Position numbers and translations under genes: made by a program
Assembly: GCA_963575645.1 (NCBI GenBank)
Contig: OY754469.1
Span: 18,060,001 to 18,124,000 of the forward strand
Direction: 5' to 3'
Source: Xanthostigma xanthostigma
Lineage: Eukaryota > Arthropoda > Insecta > Raphidioptera > Raphidiidae
DNA: 64,000 bases
The notes under the pieces: model-generated
The model's database searches: none
What the model was told of the DNA's origin: nothing
The model's input: only the letters and a program-made list of their open reading frames with translations
Shown here: positions 10,465 to 21,359 of the stretch, in pieces
Numbering within the stretch: the stretch's first letter is position 1
Layout: each line of letters starts with the position of its first letter

Positions 10465-10583
10465 TACTTTACATATGCGTGGAGTCCTATGAGAAATAAT
10501 TGTTACTGTGTATTTAAATAATATATTGATAACGTTTTTCTGGAATATTTTCTTATGCAACCTTATTACAATTTTATATGAAT

Positions 10584-13354
10584 GTATAAAGTAAAAATAG
10601 AGATTTCGAATATGTAAAAAAAATATAGAATAGAATAGTTCTTTATTTGTAAAGCCAAGTATGGATACAGTCGTCAAAACAATTAGATGAAAAAATCAAA
10701 ATATATCTGAGATATAATAAGGCACAGTTCCTACAAAATGTGCTTTTAATTTTCTTTAAAACTGATTGCCTTTGAGACATTTTATTTATTGCGGTAAGGA
10801 CTTAAACATTTTGAGTCCTCAGTACTTAGTTTCCGACTATTAAATCTTGAGTTGAATAAAAAATTATTCAAACTTTTTTTCGTATCTAGTAGGATACACG
10901 AAATATCCACTGTTACCACTTTCTGTCAACCCACTGTATACTGGGAGTTAAAAAAAACATTTGCTAAGCTCGAAAATTACCTGACATTTTAATTTCAAAT
11001 TTATTCCTAATTCTCCCATCACCTATATTGTCAGAGATAAACATTCAAATACTTTTTTCTATTGTATTTCCATTTCCGTCAAGAAATGGTAAAACGGTGA
11101 TGAAGTCAAAATATTCTGTCCGAGACAAGATTCTTATTGTACTAATCTCAAAATATAAAAAGCGGTTTTCCGCATGGCGGCTGTGCGTGCGCGTGTGTAT
11201 ATGTGAGTGTTGAATTTTCTTTCGTTCTCATTAAGCTCTGCAAAAATGCATCAACTTAAATTATTTTATTTATTTAAGTAACGAGTTCAGGCTTGCTGAT
11301 TTTGATGCCAATCGGAGATATACGCAATTTTACCCATATTTTGTACCTTTAACAATTTCGTTTAATTTTCTTTTTAAGTACTTTGTGGAAAATTTCATTG
11401 AACATTATTTTATTATTAATTATGTTCAAAAATACTGATATTTTATGACATTTTTACATAAATAAAATGTTACACAGCATTTATTTGAATATAAACAGCT
11501 GTTAAGTTAAGGATCTTAACGTAACTGTTAAACCTCGTGTAAACAGAGCATATAAATATATTTCATTAAGTAGATTAAGAAACTTTTTTTGCGCAAATAT
11601 CGTACTTATAAATATTTAGCTCCGACCAAACATTTCCATATACTGAAATAGTACGTCATCTAGAGACTTTAATCAGAATATTAGCATTAGACATCTATCG
11701 GTATATGACTCTACTTCCGCTACCGAGATACAGGAAGCGGCGGATCTCTTGCATACGGTGTGATATGAGTACCGTCGTGCACGATGTATAGAATAAGACT
11801 GCATAGTGTGTACTTTAACATTAGTCTACCCTACGTACAGGTGCAGAGTCGCTTGTCTGACATCACCTGTGAATATAAGCACTGCACATGAGCGTTACTA
11901 CTTTGCATAAAATTCAAAGCATAGCATCGTTAAATTATACCAATACAGGAAAACTATAGTTATCACGGATATATTATGTCCGCAAAATGATCTAGTTACA
12001 CTGTTTCACCGTCACCTTTGCATTGAAAGAACGAAAGGATTGAGATCTTATTCTAATCTTTCCTTAGTCCCTACTATGGAGGGTAGAGGTTAAGAAGAAC
12101 CATATCTGTGTACGAAAAAGTGTCCGTCAAAAAGTGTTAAATTAGGGGACCGCCACTGTCGCAAAAGGACAAATTTTAAAGCAAGCGTATGGTGGGAAAA
12201 ATTATTAGAGTAGGATAGAAAAGTAAACGAGGAAAGAAGAATTTCCGCTTTTTTATTACGCACTTTTCAAAAGTAAAAAGAAATGAAAAAATAATATATA
12301 AAATTAATTTTTGATTTAAATGTCATTTTTAAATGAGTTATTATGCATTTAGTAGTAAATAAACGATTATACTGGTATGATAATAATACTAATGATAATT
12401 CCCGATAAATATCGAGATGGTTCCTTATTCAAGGCCATGGCCGATTACCTATTAGTGATCATATTTCATTAATGATATATTGAACCGAAAAATGTCCAAG
12501 CACTTTTCTGATCAGGTTTTTCTCTCTATGTCACTATACTGTTCGTGGGCCGCTGTAAACGAAAGTAGTTTTGCCGCTAGATTCCTTGCTAGATTTGGCT
12601 GCTATATTTAAGCGTGCTGTGGCTCGGAGTTTCGTGATGGCTTTTATGCTTTCGCTATACACGATGCATGTATTGAAGCTTGCTTTGTAGGTGGGCTGAA
12701 AAAAGTGTGATAACTTTTTTTCACATATTTCCGAAAAAAGGTTTTTGAGGGAGGAATGTATGGCAGAAAGCTAATATTTTTAAACTTATGTTTGATATAA
12801 GAAATACTTATGTTCTGTTAATACATTTTTTCCCAAAAGCATAGATATAGACCATGGATAGATCATTTGTGTACAAATTTTTTATTCGGCATTTGATTTT
12901 TACGATATTCTTTTTCAGTGTACATAAACTTCTGCAAAAATTGAGTTCAAACTTCAATTATCTCACATTCAAAACCTCACTTTGTATCTTGCATCACTCA
13001 AGTGGTATTTAGGAATTTTTTTCCAAAAGATAGCTTCCCCAGTATTTAAGCGTTTTTCAAGAAAATGAAATTATAGATAATTTTCTGGAATTGCATTTTT
13101 TCTAAGAACGCTTGTTGAAAAAGCTACGACTTTTGGAAAAAAATATTTTCCGAACTAACAGGTGAGCGATGTCTTAGATAGACAGTTCAAATTTTGAGTA
13201 CGAGACAAGTGATTCAAACTTTTTCAAGTAAAAGTTGGGCTCGCTTTTCGCATATTTTGGTTCCTGAATTCATCATCAATTTTGCTACATACTTTTGGAA
13301 CATTCTGTATAAATAGGTGTATTAAGTTTCATTCAAATTTAAAAAGGGACATAA
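10584..13354. other. Long gene-poor interval
   Basis: No protein-like frame over 80 residues and no clear TIR pairs. A weak imperfect inverted pair is present at about 13011-13148 (TTTTTTCCAAAAGATAGCT against AGCTACGACTTTTGGAAAAAA). 11640-11900 and 12530-12680 are slightly richer in GC but no exon signal was convincing. Confidence 0.45.
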
Positions 13355-13629
13355 TCTATAGATCTACTCGTATACACATTACACATAAATAAAATTGAAG
13401 TGTCTGTTTGTAATGTTAAAATAACAGCTTGTTACAGTACATGCATATAAAAGTATATATACGGTACCAACAAAAAACAATTTTAAAAATTCTTGTCTGT
13501 TTGTTCCAGCTAATCTCCGAAACGACTGGACTGGAAGATAGCTGATGGATACTTTTATTTTAGAAAAAGAATTAGAGTTCAGCGCAAAAAAATAAATTCC
13601 AAGCGGACGAAGGCGCGGGTTACAGCTAG
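13355..13629 (+). mobile_element. Helitron-like non-autonomous element, copy 1
   Basis: Shares a long block with 29041-29365: ATAAATAAAATTGAAGTGTC, CAAAAAACAATTTT, CTAATCTCCGAAACGACTG and GATAGCTGATG. The right end is GCGCGGGTTACAGCTAG followed by T, fitting the CTRR^T end of Helitrons. The left end is less certain, since several A^TC positions between 13355 and 13370 would fit. No Rep/helicase coding is present. Confidence 0.55.
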
Positions 13630-14154
13630 TATAACATCAAATAAATAAAATATAAGTAAAGTTTCAGTGATATAGAAACTTCCCTGTGAGATTAATGAAA
13701 AAAGATTGTGTTTTATTAAGTTTATTTTTTTCTGAAGCAAATATTAGAACATTATTTTGATTAAAAAAGCAGACTGTAGAAAATTAATCACCGGCTAGAA
13801 TTAAATCCGGTGTAAAATTACACGCTAATCTTACGAAAAACAAACATGCCAATCACTGAATGGTGTTTCCGCTTCCACTAACCGTGCGATATTCTGACGT
13901 TAACATATTGTATTGATGTTTCATCAAAGAAAATTGAAAAACTGTTTTCGTTGGCTTTATTTATTTATTTAGAACTTAAGTAATGCCTATTACAATCGCT
14001 GATATTTATCAGTAAAGTTACACAAAAAAAATTTAATACATAATTAAACTCCCTTCAAAAAGAGCCACTAAAATCAAAGAAGGATCGGTAGCTTCTTTAT
14101 GGTAATGTAATAATAAACATTATATAATAGGCAACATGTAATATAATATTATAC
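13630..14154. other. Unassigned spacer
   Basis: AT-rich. No features were recognised before the foldback at 14155. Confidence 0.4.
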
Positions 14155-14645
14155 CTTATAGTATAAGATCTCGATTTGGCTCGATCTTCACCCATCGAGT
14201 TTTCTAATGAATTTTGAATTTTGATAATATGTATAATGTAATAATAAAGAAAAATTGATTTAGTTGCCATTCGATTTCTTTGCACAGCTATTTTTAATAA
14301 AAATTTAAAGCTGTTAATTTTATTTCAGAAATGTGGTTATCGAGTTTTCAGATAAATTTATTAGCAATCGAAAGTAAAATATGTATATACTATAATGCCA
14401 AAGTTTGGTCGACATTTTGATTCCTGGCATTAAACCAGATAGACAGGCATCTTCGAATTAGTATTTTGCAGTTATAGGTTTTCAAATCTTCATTTTTTTT
14501 TTTGTTAAAAATAGCTGTGCCTAGAAATTATATGGCAACCAAATCAACTTTTCTTCATTAATACATTATATTATCAAAATTCAAATTTCAATAGAAAACT
14601 CAATAGATGAAGATTGAGCCAAATCGGAATTTTAGACTATAAGCG
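14155..14645. repeat. Foldback element, ~145-bp arms
   Basis: The left arm (14155-14302) and right arm (14501-14645) are reverse complements with about 80% visible identity. Landmarks are CGATTTGGCT, GAGTTTTCTA, TTTGAATTTTGATAATAT, GTTGCCAT and GCACAGCTATTTTTAA. The ~200-bp centre has no coding signal. A minus-strand 62-residue frame over the left arm is incidental. Confidence 0.7.
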
Positions 14646-14865
14646 TATCTGCCATATGGGAAATATACTAATAAAAAAATAATAATAGATAATTATTACA
14701 TATAAGATAGCTGAAGTGTACTCAACTGATTTATTTAATGTTTTTTGTGCCTCGTTTAGTTTTTAAAAATCTTTTTACGCACATTATAAAAAATATTACA
14801 ACATGAAATTTGTAACAATACCTGTCAGGATATAATATCACAATTCATATTGTATATTATACAAT
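14646..14865. other. Unassigned spacer
   Basis: Short AT-rich interval between a foldback and the D1 copy. Nothing recognised. Confidence 0.35.
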
Positions 14866-15360
14866 ACTAGCGGTCCCGCCCGGTTTTACCCGGGTGCAAA
14901 AGAACGAATAGGGACGGAGGGACATGAGTACGCACATTCATCTTAGTTTAGCGAGATGAAAGTTGTGTCCAAATTTTTTGCAGTTTTCGGCAGTTCCCTG
15001 CTTTGTTACTTATTTTAAACTCAAACCTCCATTTTTGATGAAAATATTTACATGTATGTGTCATCTAGGGTGGAATAAATATAAATGTAAAGAGATGTAT
15101 ACTGCAAGCAGAGGTTAGTGGTAGAACGGCGAAAATTTAGGGTTATAAGTATTTTTTAATGGCAAATCATAAAAAATAAAAAAAATAAAATTGTCAAAAA
15201 AAAATTCTGGAGAGGACCACCCTTATCACCTAGGGGTATAAAAAATAGCCTACGACCTATTCTCAGACCTACGAAGTATACACAAAAAATTTAATAAAAA
15301 TCGGTCAAGCTGTTTCGGAGGAGATTGATAATAAACACTGTGACACGAGATTTTTATATA
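14866..15360 (+). repeat. D1 dispersed repeat, copy 2
   Basis: Starts ACTAGCGGTCCCGCCCGG, in which CCCGG...CCGGG can form a short hairpin, and continues TTTTACCCGGGTGCAAAAG. It ends with AATCGGTCAAGC, TTTCGGAGGAGATTGATAA and GTGACACGAGATTTTTATATA. The start is nearly identical to copy 3 at 36408, and the end parallels copy 1 at 3801-4214. A MITE is inserted directly at the TATA tail. Confidence 0.6.
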
Positions 15361-15872
15361 AAGGGTGTCCCACGACATGACTGCCGTAGCCTGGAACTAT
15401 GTTGCTGGGGTGATTTCAAGTCAAAAATGTCTAATGAACATATACCCGGAATGCTATCCTAACTGAGCTAAAAGCATTTGAAATTTTAGATAAGTAGTAG
15501 TAGGAATTCCCTACTAATTTAAAAACTACTTAAAAAGAAATCGATTAATTGAATTAGTTGCTCAAAACGTCCACCCAGTTACTGTATACATAGTCTAGCT
15601 CTTCTTAGAATTGAAGTGGTAGCTCTATGCGAAGAGTCTCAGGATCAGCACGAATAAATACTATTGGCGATTTACAGCCACCTGGTCTTTTTAATAATAA
15701 CAAAACCAACAGCTGAACCTAATACCTGCATTAGTGGGCTTACTTATTTAAAATTTCAAATGCTTCTAGCTCAGTTAGGATAGCGTTCGGGGTAATATGT
15801 TCATTAGACATTTTTGACTTGAAATCACCCCAGCAACACAGTCCTAAGCTATGGCAGTCATGTCGTGGGACA
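15361..15872. mobile_element. Foldback MITE, ~135-bp arms
   Basis: The arms 15361-15499 and about 15740-15872 are close reverse complements: TGTCCCACGACATGACTGCC, TTGCTGGGGTGATTTCAAGT, AAAAATGTCTAATGAACATA and CTATCCTAACTGAGCTA. The left outer bases read AAGGGTGTCCC and the right ones ATATGTCCC, so one tip is damaged. TATA lies on both sides, suggesting TA or TATA target use. The arms are well conserved, which suggests a fairly recent origin. Confidence 0.8.
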
Positions 15873-15875
15873 TAT

Positions 15876-16535
15876 AATATGTATAGATAAATTGTAAACT
15901 TTAAAGAATAATAGACAATATTTATGAACATACTCGTATTTTGATTACTTTGTAGCAGGCGATGTTTTACATTTAATATCGCCCGATATAGATGACAATA
16001 TAAAAATTCTGAAAAGAAATATTTTCATTTGAAAATGAAAATATTTCACTCCGTTGGCCACTTCTTTTTAACGCCACATTTCAAAGTAAAATATTTCATC
16101 GCTGTACAGAAAAGAACAGTGATATTTTGTGTATTCTTTTTTAAACAAGTTTCATTCTTGTACAATTTACAGTTAAATTTTTAATGCAATACATAATTTA
16201 CTACCCCTCAAATTACTTTTGTGACTTAAAGTGTGTACTTGCGTAGCTAGTAGAGACTGTTGGATTACACGCTAGCCTTTGGATTAATAACATACGGGTG
16301 ATTGAATTAATACGGGTATTTTATGACCTTAGTTGTCAAACGTCTGTAGATTAAAATAATTCATTCAGAAATAAACGTAGTAGTTCTTTCCCCAAAAGAC
16401 ACAAATAATAAAAAAGTGTTTTTTTATTAGCCTCTTTATTGGAGTCTTTAAAAAACTCAGGAAGGAGACAAATAATGTAAGCAAATAAATTAAAAGTCAT
16501 AAAAAACCAGCCAAACACGTTTTGGGCACACATAT
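15876..16535. other. Unassigned spacer
   Basis: No repeat pairs or coding features were found. A 60-residue minus-strand frame at 16351-16533 is hydrophobic and unremarkable. Confidence 0.4.
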
Positions 16536-16705
16536 GATCAAATTAATTAATCAAAGCATGCTTAGCTAGTTTATTTCTGACAGATCTACAAAACAAAAAG
16601 AACAGCTGATTTTTTTTTCAATTTTCTAAATATTTCCGGAACTATAAAGTTTAGAAAAACATTTTTTTACGAAACTTGCTTGAAATAATAAATAGTTGGC
16701 AAAAC
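16536..16705 (-). repeat. R1 fragment
   Basis: Minus-strand middle part of R1: AATTAATCAAAGCATGCTTA, TTTATTTCTGACAGATCTAC, ATATTTCCGGAACTATAAAG. Both R1 ends are missing. Confidence 0.7.
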
Positions 16706-16955
16706 CAAAAGTGCACATCCCGCAAGTTTTCCACTGTATGATAAAAAAATAACAATTAAAAAATATTTTTAATAAATTTAAAAAGATTTAAAAATTTAAA
16801 GAAATAAATAATTAAAAATATATTTTTTTTTAAGTTTGCAAAAATAAAAAAAAATAAGAACTATACATAATATAATATATAATTAATATCAAGTGGAATA
16901 AAATAAAACAAAATAAAAAGAAAAAAAAAAAGAAAAAAAAAGAAAAATATCAATG
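16706..16955. repeat. Low-complexity A/T stretch
   Basis: Dominated by AAAT/AAAAAG-type repeats. On the minus strand it supplies a long T-rich tract directly downstream of the tRNA-like sequence. Confidence 0.6.
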
Positions 16956-16959
16956 ATAT

Positions 16960-17027
16960 CGTAAGGAATCGAACCCAGGACCTTGCCCTTGGGGATCCAA
17001 CGGCATAACCATTACGCCACGGCTGCC
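16960..17027 (-). tRNA. tRNA-like sequence (pseudogene or SINE head)
   Basis: The minus strand reads GGCAGCCGTGGCGTAATGG, a good RNA polymerase III A box, and later GGGTTCGATTCC, a perfect B box. A T-rich stretch that could end Pol III transcription follows. The T-arm is only partly paired and the acceptor ends do not pair, so this is not a working canonical tRNA. It is either a decayed tRNA or the 5' head of a tRNA-derived SINE. The amino-acid identity cannot be assigned safely. Confidence 0.5.
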
Positions 17028-17281
17028 TAATACGTGTAGTGGTGTTATCACGGTATACAAGTGTAGCACTTGTTTTATGGATTACACTATATTTACCCAG
17101 CAATTATTATATTGTTTTTAAACTATTAGCTGTCAAAAATAATAAAAAATAAAACTGTTTATAAAAATTAAACTACTGAACACATTTTAGTGAATTTAAA
17201 TAGGGTTCTGGTCTGATAGTAAACAAAGTGAATAAAATATAACCCAAGGCAATCCGGCCAAAATTGCGATCTGTAGAGTCG

Positions 17282-17340
17282 TGACGTACGTACGTACATA
17301 CGTACGTACATACGTACATACGTACGTACATACGTACAGA
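17282..17340. repeat. Microsatellite of ACGT/ACAT tetramers
   Basis: Alternating ACGTACGTACAT units over about 59 bp. A minus-strand reading frame over it gives only a repetitive Tyr/Val/Arg peptide and is not a gene. Confidence 0.9.
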
Positions 17341-17546
17341 CCAACCGACAACTGCTGTTTGTGATTTTCAATTACAATTTTAATAGTATTTATGAACTCA
17401 AATTGATTTAAAAATGGTTCTATTTTATAGATTAGAATCTCCTCTTTACAAAAAGCTTCAATTTGAATGGATTTCGTGTGAAATTAACTTAGATATAACT
17501 TCTTATATGAACGAAAGTCAGCTCTGACGCACAAAGCGATAATAAA

Positions 17547-17575
17547 GCACATACCGCTAGTTTAGCGGTATGTGC
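17547..17575. repeat. Perfect 13-bp-arm hairpin
   Basis: GCACATACCGCTA, a 3-base loop GTT, then TAGCGGTATGTGC. It is immediately followed by a short R1 piece (ATAATAATCCGTGATGAAAA). Function unknown. It could be a terminator-like RNA hairpin or the footprint of a small palindromic insertion. Confidence 0.85.
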
Positions 17576-17610
17576 AATAAAATAATAATCCGTGATGAAA
17601 AGTATACCTT

Positions 17611-18318
17611 TCAAAATTTCATATTTTTAGTACCTAAAAAATTGTCTGCCACGATGTTTGTCGCGCGATAATGGCCTGCCATTGTTATTTTTCAATAACA
17701 ATAATAATATATTATTAAATTTCCAAATGGCGTGGTCAAATACTTTGAAAATTTGTCAAATTTTGTACCTGTTGCACCTGAGTACAGGCCGCGGCGGCCA
17801 CGCTGGGCTTAGTGAGTACCCACCCCATGTATGGTAGGTATAGGAGACTCACTGTGTAAAAATTCAGGTCTGGTCAAATACATACTGGTAGCCGGCTACT
17901 ATCAGTTGTGCGTCTATAATCTACAAATTACGTCTCTCGAATGCATCAAAACAAGACGAGTAATTCGATTTACAGTGGACACAATAATGAATCACTCTAT
18001 AAATAGTTACGCAGCATTGCAGCAAACCTCCCGAGAACTTAACTTCAATGCCTCGGTTATCTTAAACCATATTGTAGATACGCAAACGTGCGAGGCTTCG
18101 GGGAACATAAAATATAACGTATAGAAACCTGCACACCTCAACCTCACTTTTAATCCCGTCTAGAATTGCAACGACGCAACGGTACGACGGCTGGATTGAT
18201 AATAGTCTAACGAAAAGAAATCCCTGGAGTAAAACCAATCGAACTTGCATTCGTTGAGTTACCTGTGTCTGCGTTCAGGTGATGTTCCAAATAGACAAGG
18301 ATATTTTTATGTGTCAAG
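17611..18318. other. Unassigned spacer
   Basis: A plus-strand frame at 17831-18124 (97 residues) is not recognisable. Moderate GC at 17780-17850. No splice-supported exon is convincing. Confidence 0.4.
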
Positions 18319-18430
18319 AAAGATTTTGTCGGTGCGGTGAGAATTTTTCTACGCTTAAATGAATAGAAAATTATGTTACCAATAAATTGACATATTATGT
18401 ATATTATTATTATGTTTTCTCTAACTCTAA
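18319..18430 (+). repeat. Direct repeat flanking R1 copy C, left
   Basis: Matches 19846-19945 in the same orientation: TTTGTCGGTGC, TTTAAATGAATAGAAAAT (TTTAAATGGATAGAAAAT on the right), AATTGACATATTAT and TTTTCTCTAAC. The pair brackets the R1 copy like long terminal repeats, but other R1 copies lack it. Confidence 0.65.
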
Positions 18431-19414
18431 ATATTACAATTCCAATAACACAAGTAGGGAATGGTACTAATTTAGGTCAAAATTTTGTAATATTTTTTCG
18501 GATGAAGTGAGTGACAACGCATTTTTCTTACGAAGTTCGAATTATAATTATATTAAAATTTAGTATGTGCCCGTTAACATCTAAAAAACTGTTTGTGTAA
18601 ATGCTGAATATGCTCAAAATTAGTAAATTGGTTGTTTCGTGCCATTCTTTTATTCCACAATATTAAAATCTAAAGATGGGTGTTTTTAATTTACAATTTT
18701 AATAAGTAAGTATCAGTACAACACATTTCTAATTAATTTCAAAGATTTCTGATGATGGGACAATTTTCTCCCGAAAGCGCTTAAAATATAGAATGGATAA
18801 AACTATTGGATCCAAATTTATCGTCATATCTTCCAAGAATATTTTTTCGGTTTAGGGTGCCCTGAATTCAAAAACATATTTTTGGAAAAGTCTGGGTGTC
18901 TATTTGTAGGTTAGTCCGTTTGTCTGTGAACACGAAACAGGCCAAACGGATGCGCGGATTGAAACCAAATGTTGAGAGGATGTTTGATATGCAAATATGA
19001 AGAGCTCTGTTGTTTCAGGGGAAAATCAGCGCATGCGCGGAAGTGATATGTTATAACGTTGTTTTTATATGAGGATGGTACACTTTTCATATATTATTAT
19101 CTTATTTTTGCAAGAAAGTTTTAAAAAAAATATTTTTTTCCTAACATTATAGCTTTGGAAAATAAAAAAATATCAATTGTTCTTTTGTTCTGTAGAACCT
19201 AACTTATTTATCTTTAACAGATCTACAGTGTAGCATACTTCGGTTAATTTTTATGACGTGATAGCATATTATGTGGCAACCATGCAAGTCATAATATTTA
19301 ATATTACCCGTGTCACCACATGCGCTAACAGAATTTTTTTTAACCAAAGAAGAAACAACAAAAACAAAAAAAAAAACGTGCATCAACTCATTGAGTTATT
19401 AGCATTGATACATA

Positions 19415-19739
19415 CCGGGTGAGGTAAAAGTCCCAGAACGGTTGAATATCTCGCATACTACGCATCATATCAAAAAAAAAAAAATACGTGTCAAATATTT
19501 TTCGCAAAACTATTTTTGATACCAAACATGACTCCCCACCCCCCACCCAGTTGGTGGGGGGAGGAACAACTTTAAAATTTTAAATAGGAACCCCTATTTT
19601 TTATTGCAGATTCGGATTCTACGGGAAAAATTACATACAATTGATGTAATTTTTCCCGTAGAATCCGAATCTGCAATTTTTTTTTTTTATATGATATGTA
19701 GTATGCGAGATATTCAACCGGGACTTTTGCCTCACCCGG
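19415..19739. mobile_element. MITE with CCGGGTGAGG ends (325 bp)
   Basis: The ends CCGGGTGAGG(T/C)AAAAGTCCC are mutually inverted, with TA on both sides (19413-19414 and 19740-19741). The inverted match continues through TGAATATCTCGCATACTAC. Inside are a G/C-rich stretch (CCCCACCCCCCACCCAG against GGTGGGGGGAGG) and a separate perfect hairpin. Likely a Tc1/mariner-type MITE inserted in R1 copy C. Confidence 0.85.
19604..19676. repeat. Perfect hairpin, 33-bp arms, 7-base loop
   Basis: Left arm begins TTGCAGATTCGGATTCTACG, the loop is ACAATTG, and the right arm is its exact complement ending CCGAATCTGCAA. No mismatches were seen. It lies off-centre inside the MITE and is far better conserved than the MITE arms. 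Confidence 0.95.
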
Positions 19740-19845
19740 TATAATATAATACAACCGAAATTTTATTTTGTTTATTATAATTTGTCAAATGTCAATATTT
19801 TTGAAGTTGGAATGGTCCCTTCACCCAATTGGCTGTCCGGAAAGG

Positions 19846-19945
19846 TTTGTCGGTGCAGAATTTTTTTACGTTTAAATGGATAGAAAATAATTGTGAAATA
19901 TAATTACAAATTGACATATTATTATTATTTTCTCTAACCTTAAAA
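19846..19945 (+). repeat. Direct repeat flanking R1 copy C, right
   Basis: Partner of 18319-18430, diverged by several substitutions and short indels. Confidence 0.6.
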
Positions 19946-21021
19946 ATGTTTGATACAGTGACTCCCGGAAATGTCATGGACGTATGCCCCGGAAGTGGCG
20001 ATTAGCTCCATTGTCACATATACCTATTAAACTTATTCTGTACACCTTCTAAAGAATTGTGAGGTTATATTCGAAACTGAATGTTGACACAACTTTTGAG
20101 GTCACCGGAGAGTAGGAACTCTCTAAAAACACTAACACTATAAGATCAATACATTAATTTAGATTGTGCTTGCTTCATAAGAAAAATGTTCCAATCTCTT
20201 TCCAATCAATATACAGACACATAACTATATGAAGCAAGAAATAAAAATAGCCTAAAAAATAAGTAAATATTATCTCAGCGTGGCTCGCGATGGCATTCGC
20301 AATGACATGATTCGAATAATCGAAATAGAAATTTATGAAAAATTCAAATCTAATCTAAAAAACCTTTATCATCAAAAAAAAATATATTATAATGCTGCAT
20401 TATACGTATAGTAGTCTAAAATAGGAAATGTATTCGAAGCTTTTTCATCCATTGCGAATTTTAATAAAGCATTTTACTGGTATTATTACTGCAACTTCAG
20501 TCATAGAAGCTCATTCTTTTATGGGTTCACTAGTAGAATTTAAAATATACAGAATTTATAGCTTAGGGGATTTATTTTACTCAATATGTTTTAAACAATA
20601 TTTTATGCTTTGAAAGTTTACTTTTACGTCGAAGCCTAGCGTGCACTAAGAGTAATATCTGTACCTACACTTTATAGTATCGCACAGGGTGTAGTAATGA
20701 AATATTATTCAATTTTCCCCAAAAACAAAAGTATTCTTCATATTTGCTATAACGAAACGTCCGGCTAGCAAGCTCAGCGGTGCAAAGGTCGTGAGTTTCG
20801 TTTTTTTTAATTTGGGCAAACGTGCTTAAAAGGGCTTAAAAAAATTTAACTAAAAAAAACGTTCAAAATTGACACAGGCAAATGCCTGAATAAAATCCTA
20901 CCACCTACCACTCGACAAATAAAGACAAACACGACCATAACCGTTTTTTGTATTTTTCAAAAAAATTTTATTTAATAATCAAGGAAATCTGTTGTCAATC
21001 TCAAGAATATAAATATCGTAT
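19946..21021. other. Mostly unassigned; short R1 scrap at 20700-20750
   Basis: 20700-20750 contains the minus-strand R1 phrase TTTTCCCCAAAAACAAAAG and ATTCTTCATATTTGC. Nothing else was recognised. Confidence 0.5.
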
Positions 21022-21261
21022 GTGTCGTACCGACTGATATCAGAAAAGGGCGCCAGGACAAAAAGACCATACGAGGCAACACAAACGGTCCAAGATTGTG
21101 TGCGAGAAAAATATTCTAGAAATCCTTTCCAACAAATTGACCCTAAAACCAAATTTCAGACAAAACACAAAATTGAATCATCTAAGAAAATACCTCATAA
21201 ACTTAATCCAACTACAAGGCTGACAATTCGATTCCTACAACACTCACAGGTAACACATTAA
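21022..21261 (+). CDS. Short unrecognised frame, possible LINE ORF1 remnant
   Basis: A 79-residue frame starting MSYRLISEKGARTKRP, basic and Gln/Thr-rich, with no known domain that I can name. The strand stays strongly A- and C-rich and poor in G and T for about 350 bp after it. That composition is seen in ORF1 or 5' parts of some non-LTR retrotransposons. There is no zinc-knuckle motif. It may be non-coding. Confidence 0.25.
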   Translation: MSYRLISEKGARTKRPYEATQTVQDCVREKYSRNPFQQIDPKTKFQTKHKIESSKKIPHKLNPTTRLTIRFLQHSQVTH

Positions 21262-21359
21262 AATCAGCGGTGTCAGCCACGTCAATAGACAGGCCCGCCA
21301 CTGGCAGCACCGTGAGATCTTTTTAATAATTATTTAAAGATCCGTGGAATAATTATGCT

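Larger units (their letters stand above)
9077..10583. repeat. Older hairpin element split by the DD41D transposon
   Basis: The sequence 9077-9163 and the reverse complement of 10487-10583 match over about 90 bp, including CATAAGAAAATATTC, AGAAAAACGTTA and AATACACA. Without the inserted transposon they would be joined by a loop of roughly 50 bp. The original element was therefore a small foldback of about 220 bp, and the transposon entered a TA in its loop. Confidence 0.8.
18432..19842 (+). repeat. R1 dispersed repeat, copy C, interrupted
   Basis: The left end has CAAGTAGGGAATGGTACTAA. The interior has CGGATTGAAACCAAATG and GCGCATGCGCGGAAG. The right end is AAGTTGGAATGGTCCC...CCAATTGGCTG at 19803-19838. 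The segment 19300-19750 is not R1 and contains the MITE listed next. Confidence 0.7.

Noticed and set aside
11640..11900. Possible exon in a slightly GC-richer stretch
   Set aside because: All frames carry stops within about 30 codons and no splice pattern supports an exon.
17168..17371. 67-residue minus-strand frame with a repeated Tyr/Val/Arg peptide
   Set aside because: Produced by the ACGT/ACAT microsatellite.
18319..19945. LTR retrotransposon
   Set aside because: The direct repeats are about 110 bp, lack TG...CA ends and a primer-binding site, and the interior is R1 plus a MITE without gag or pol.
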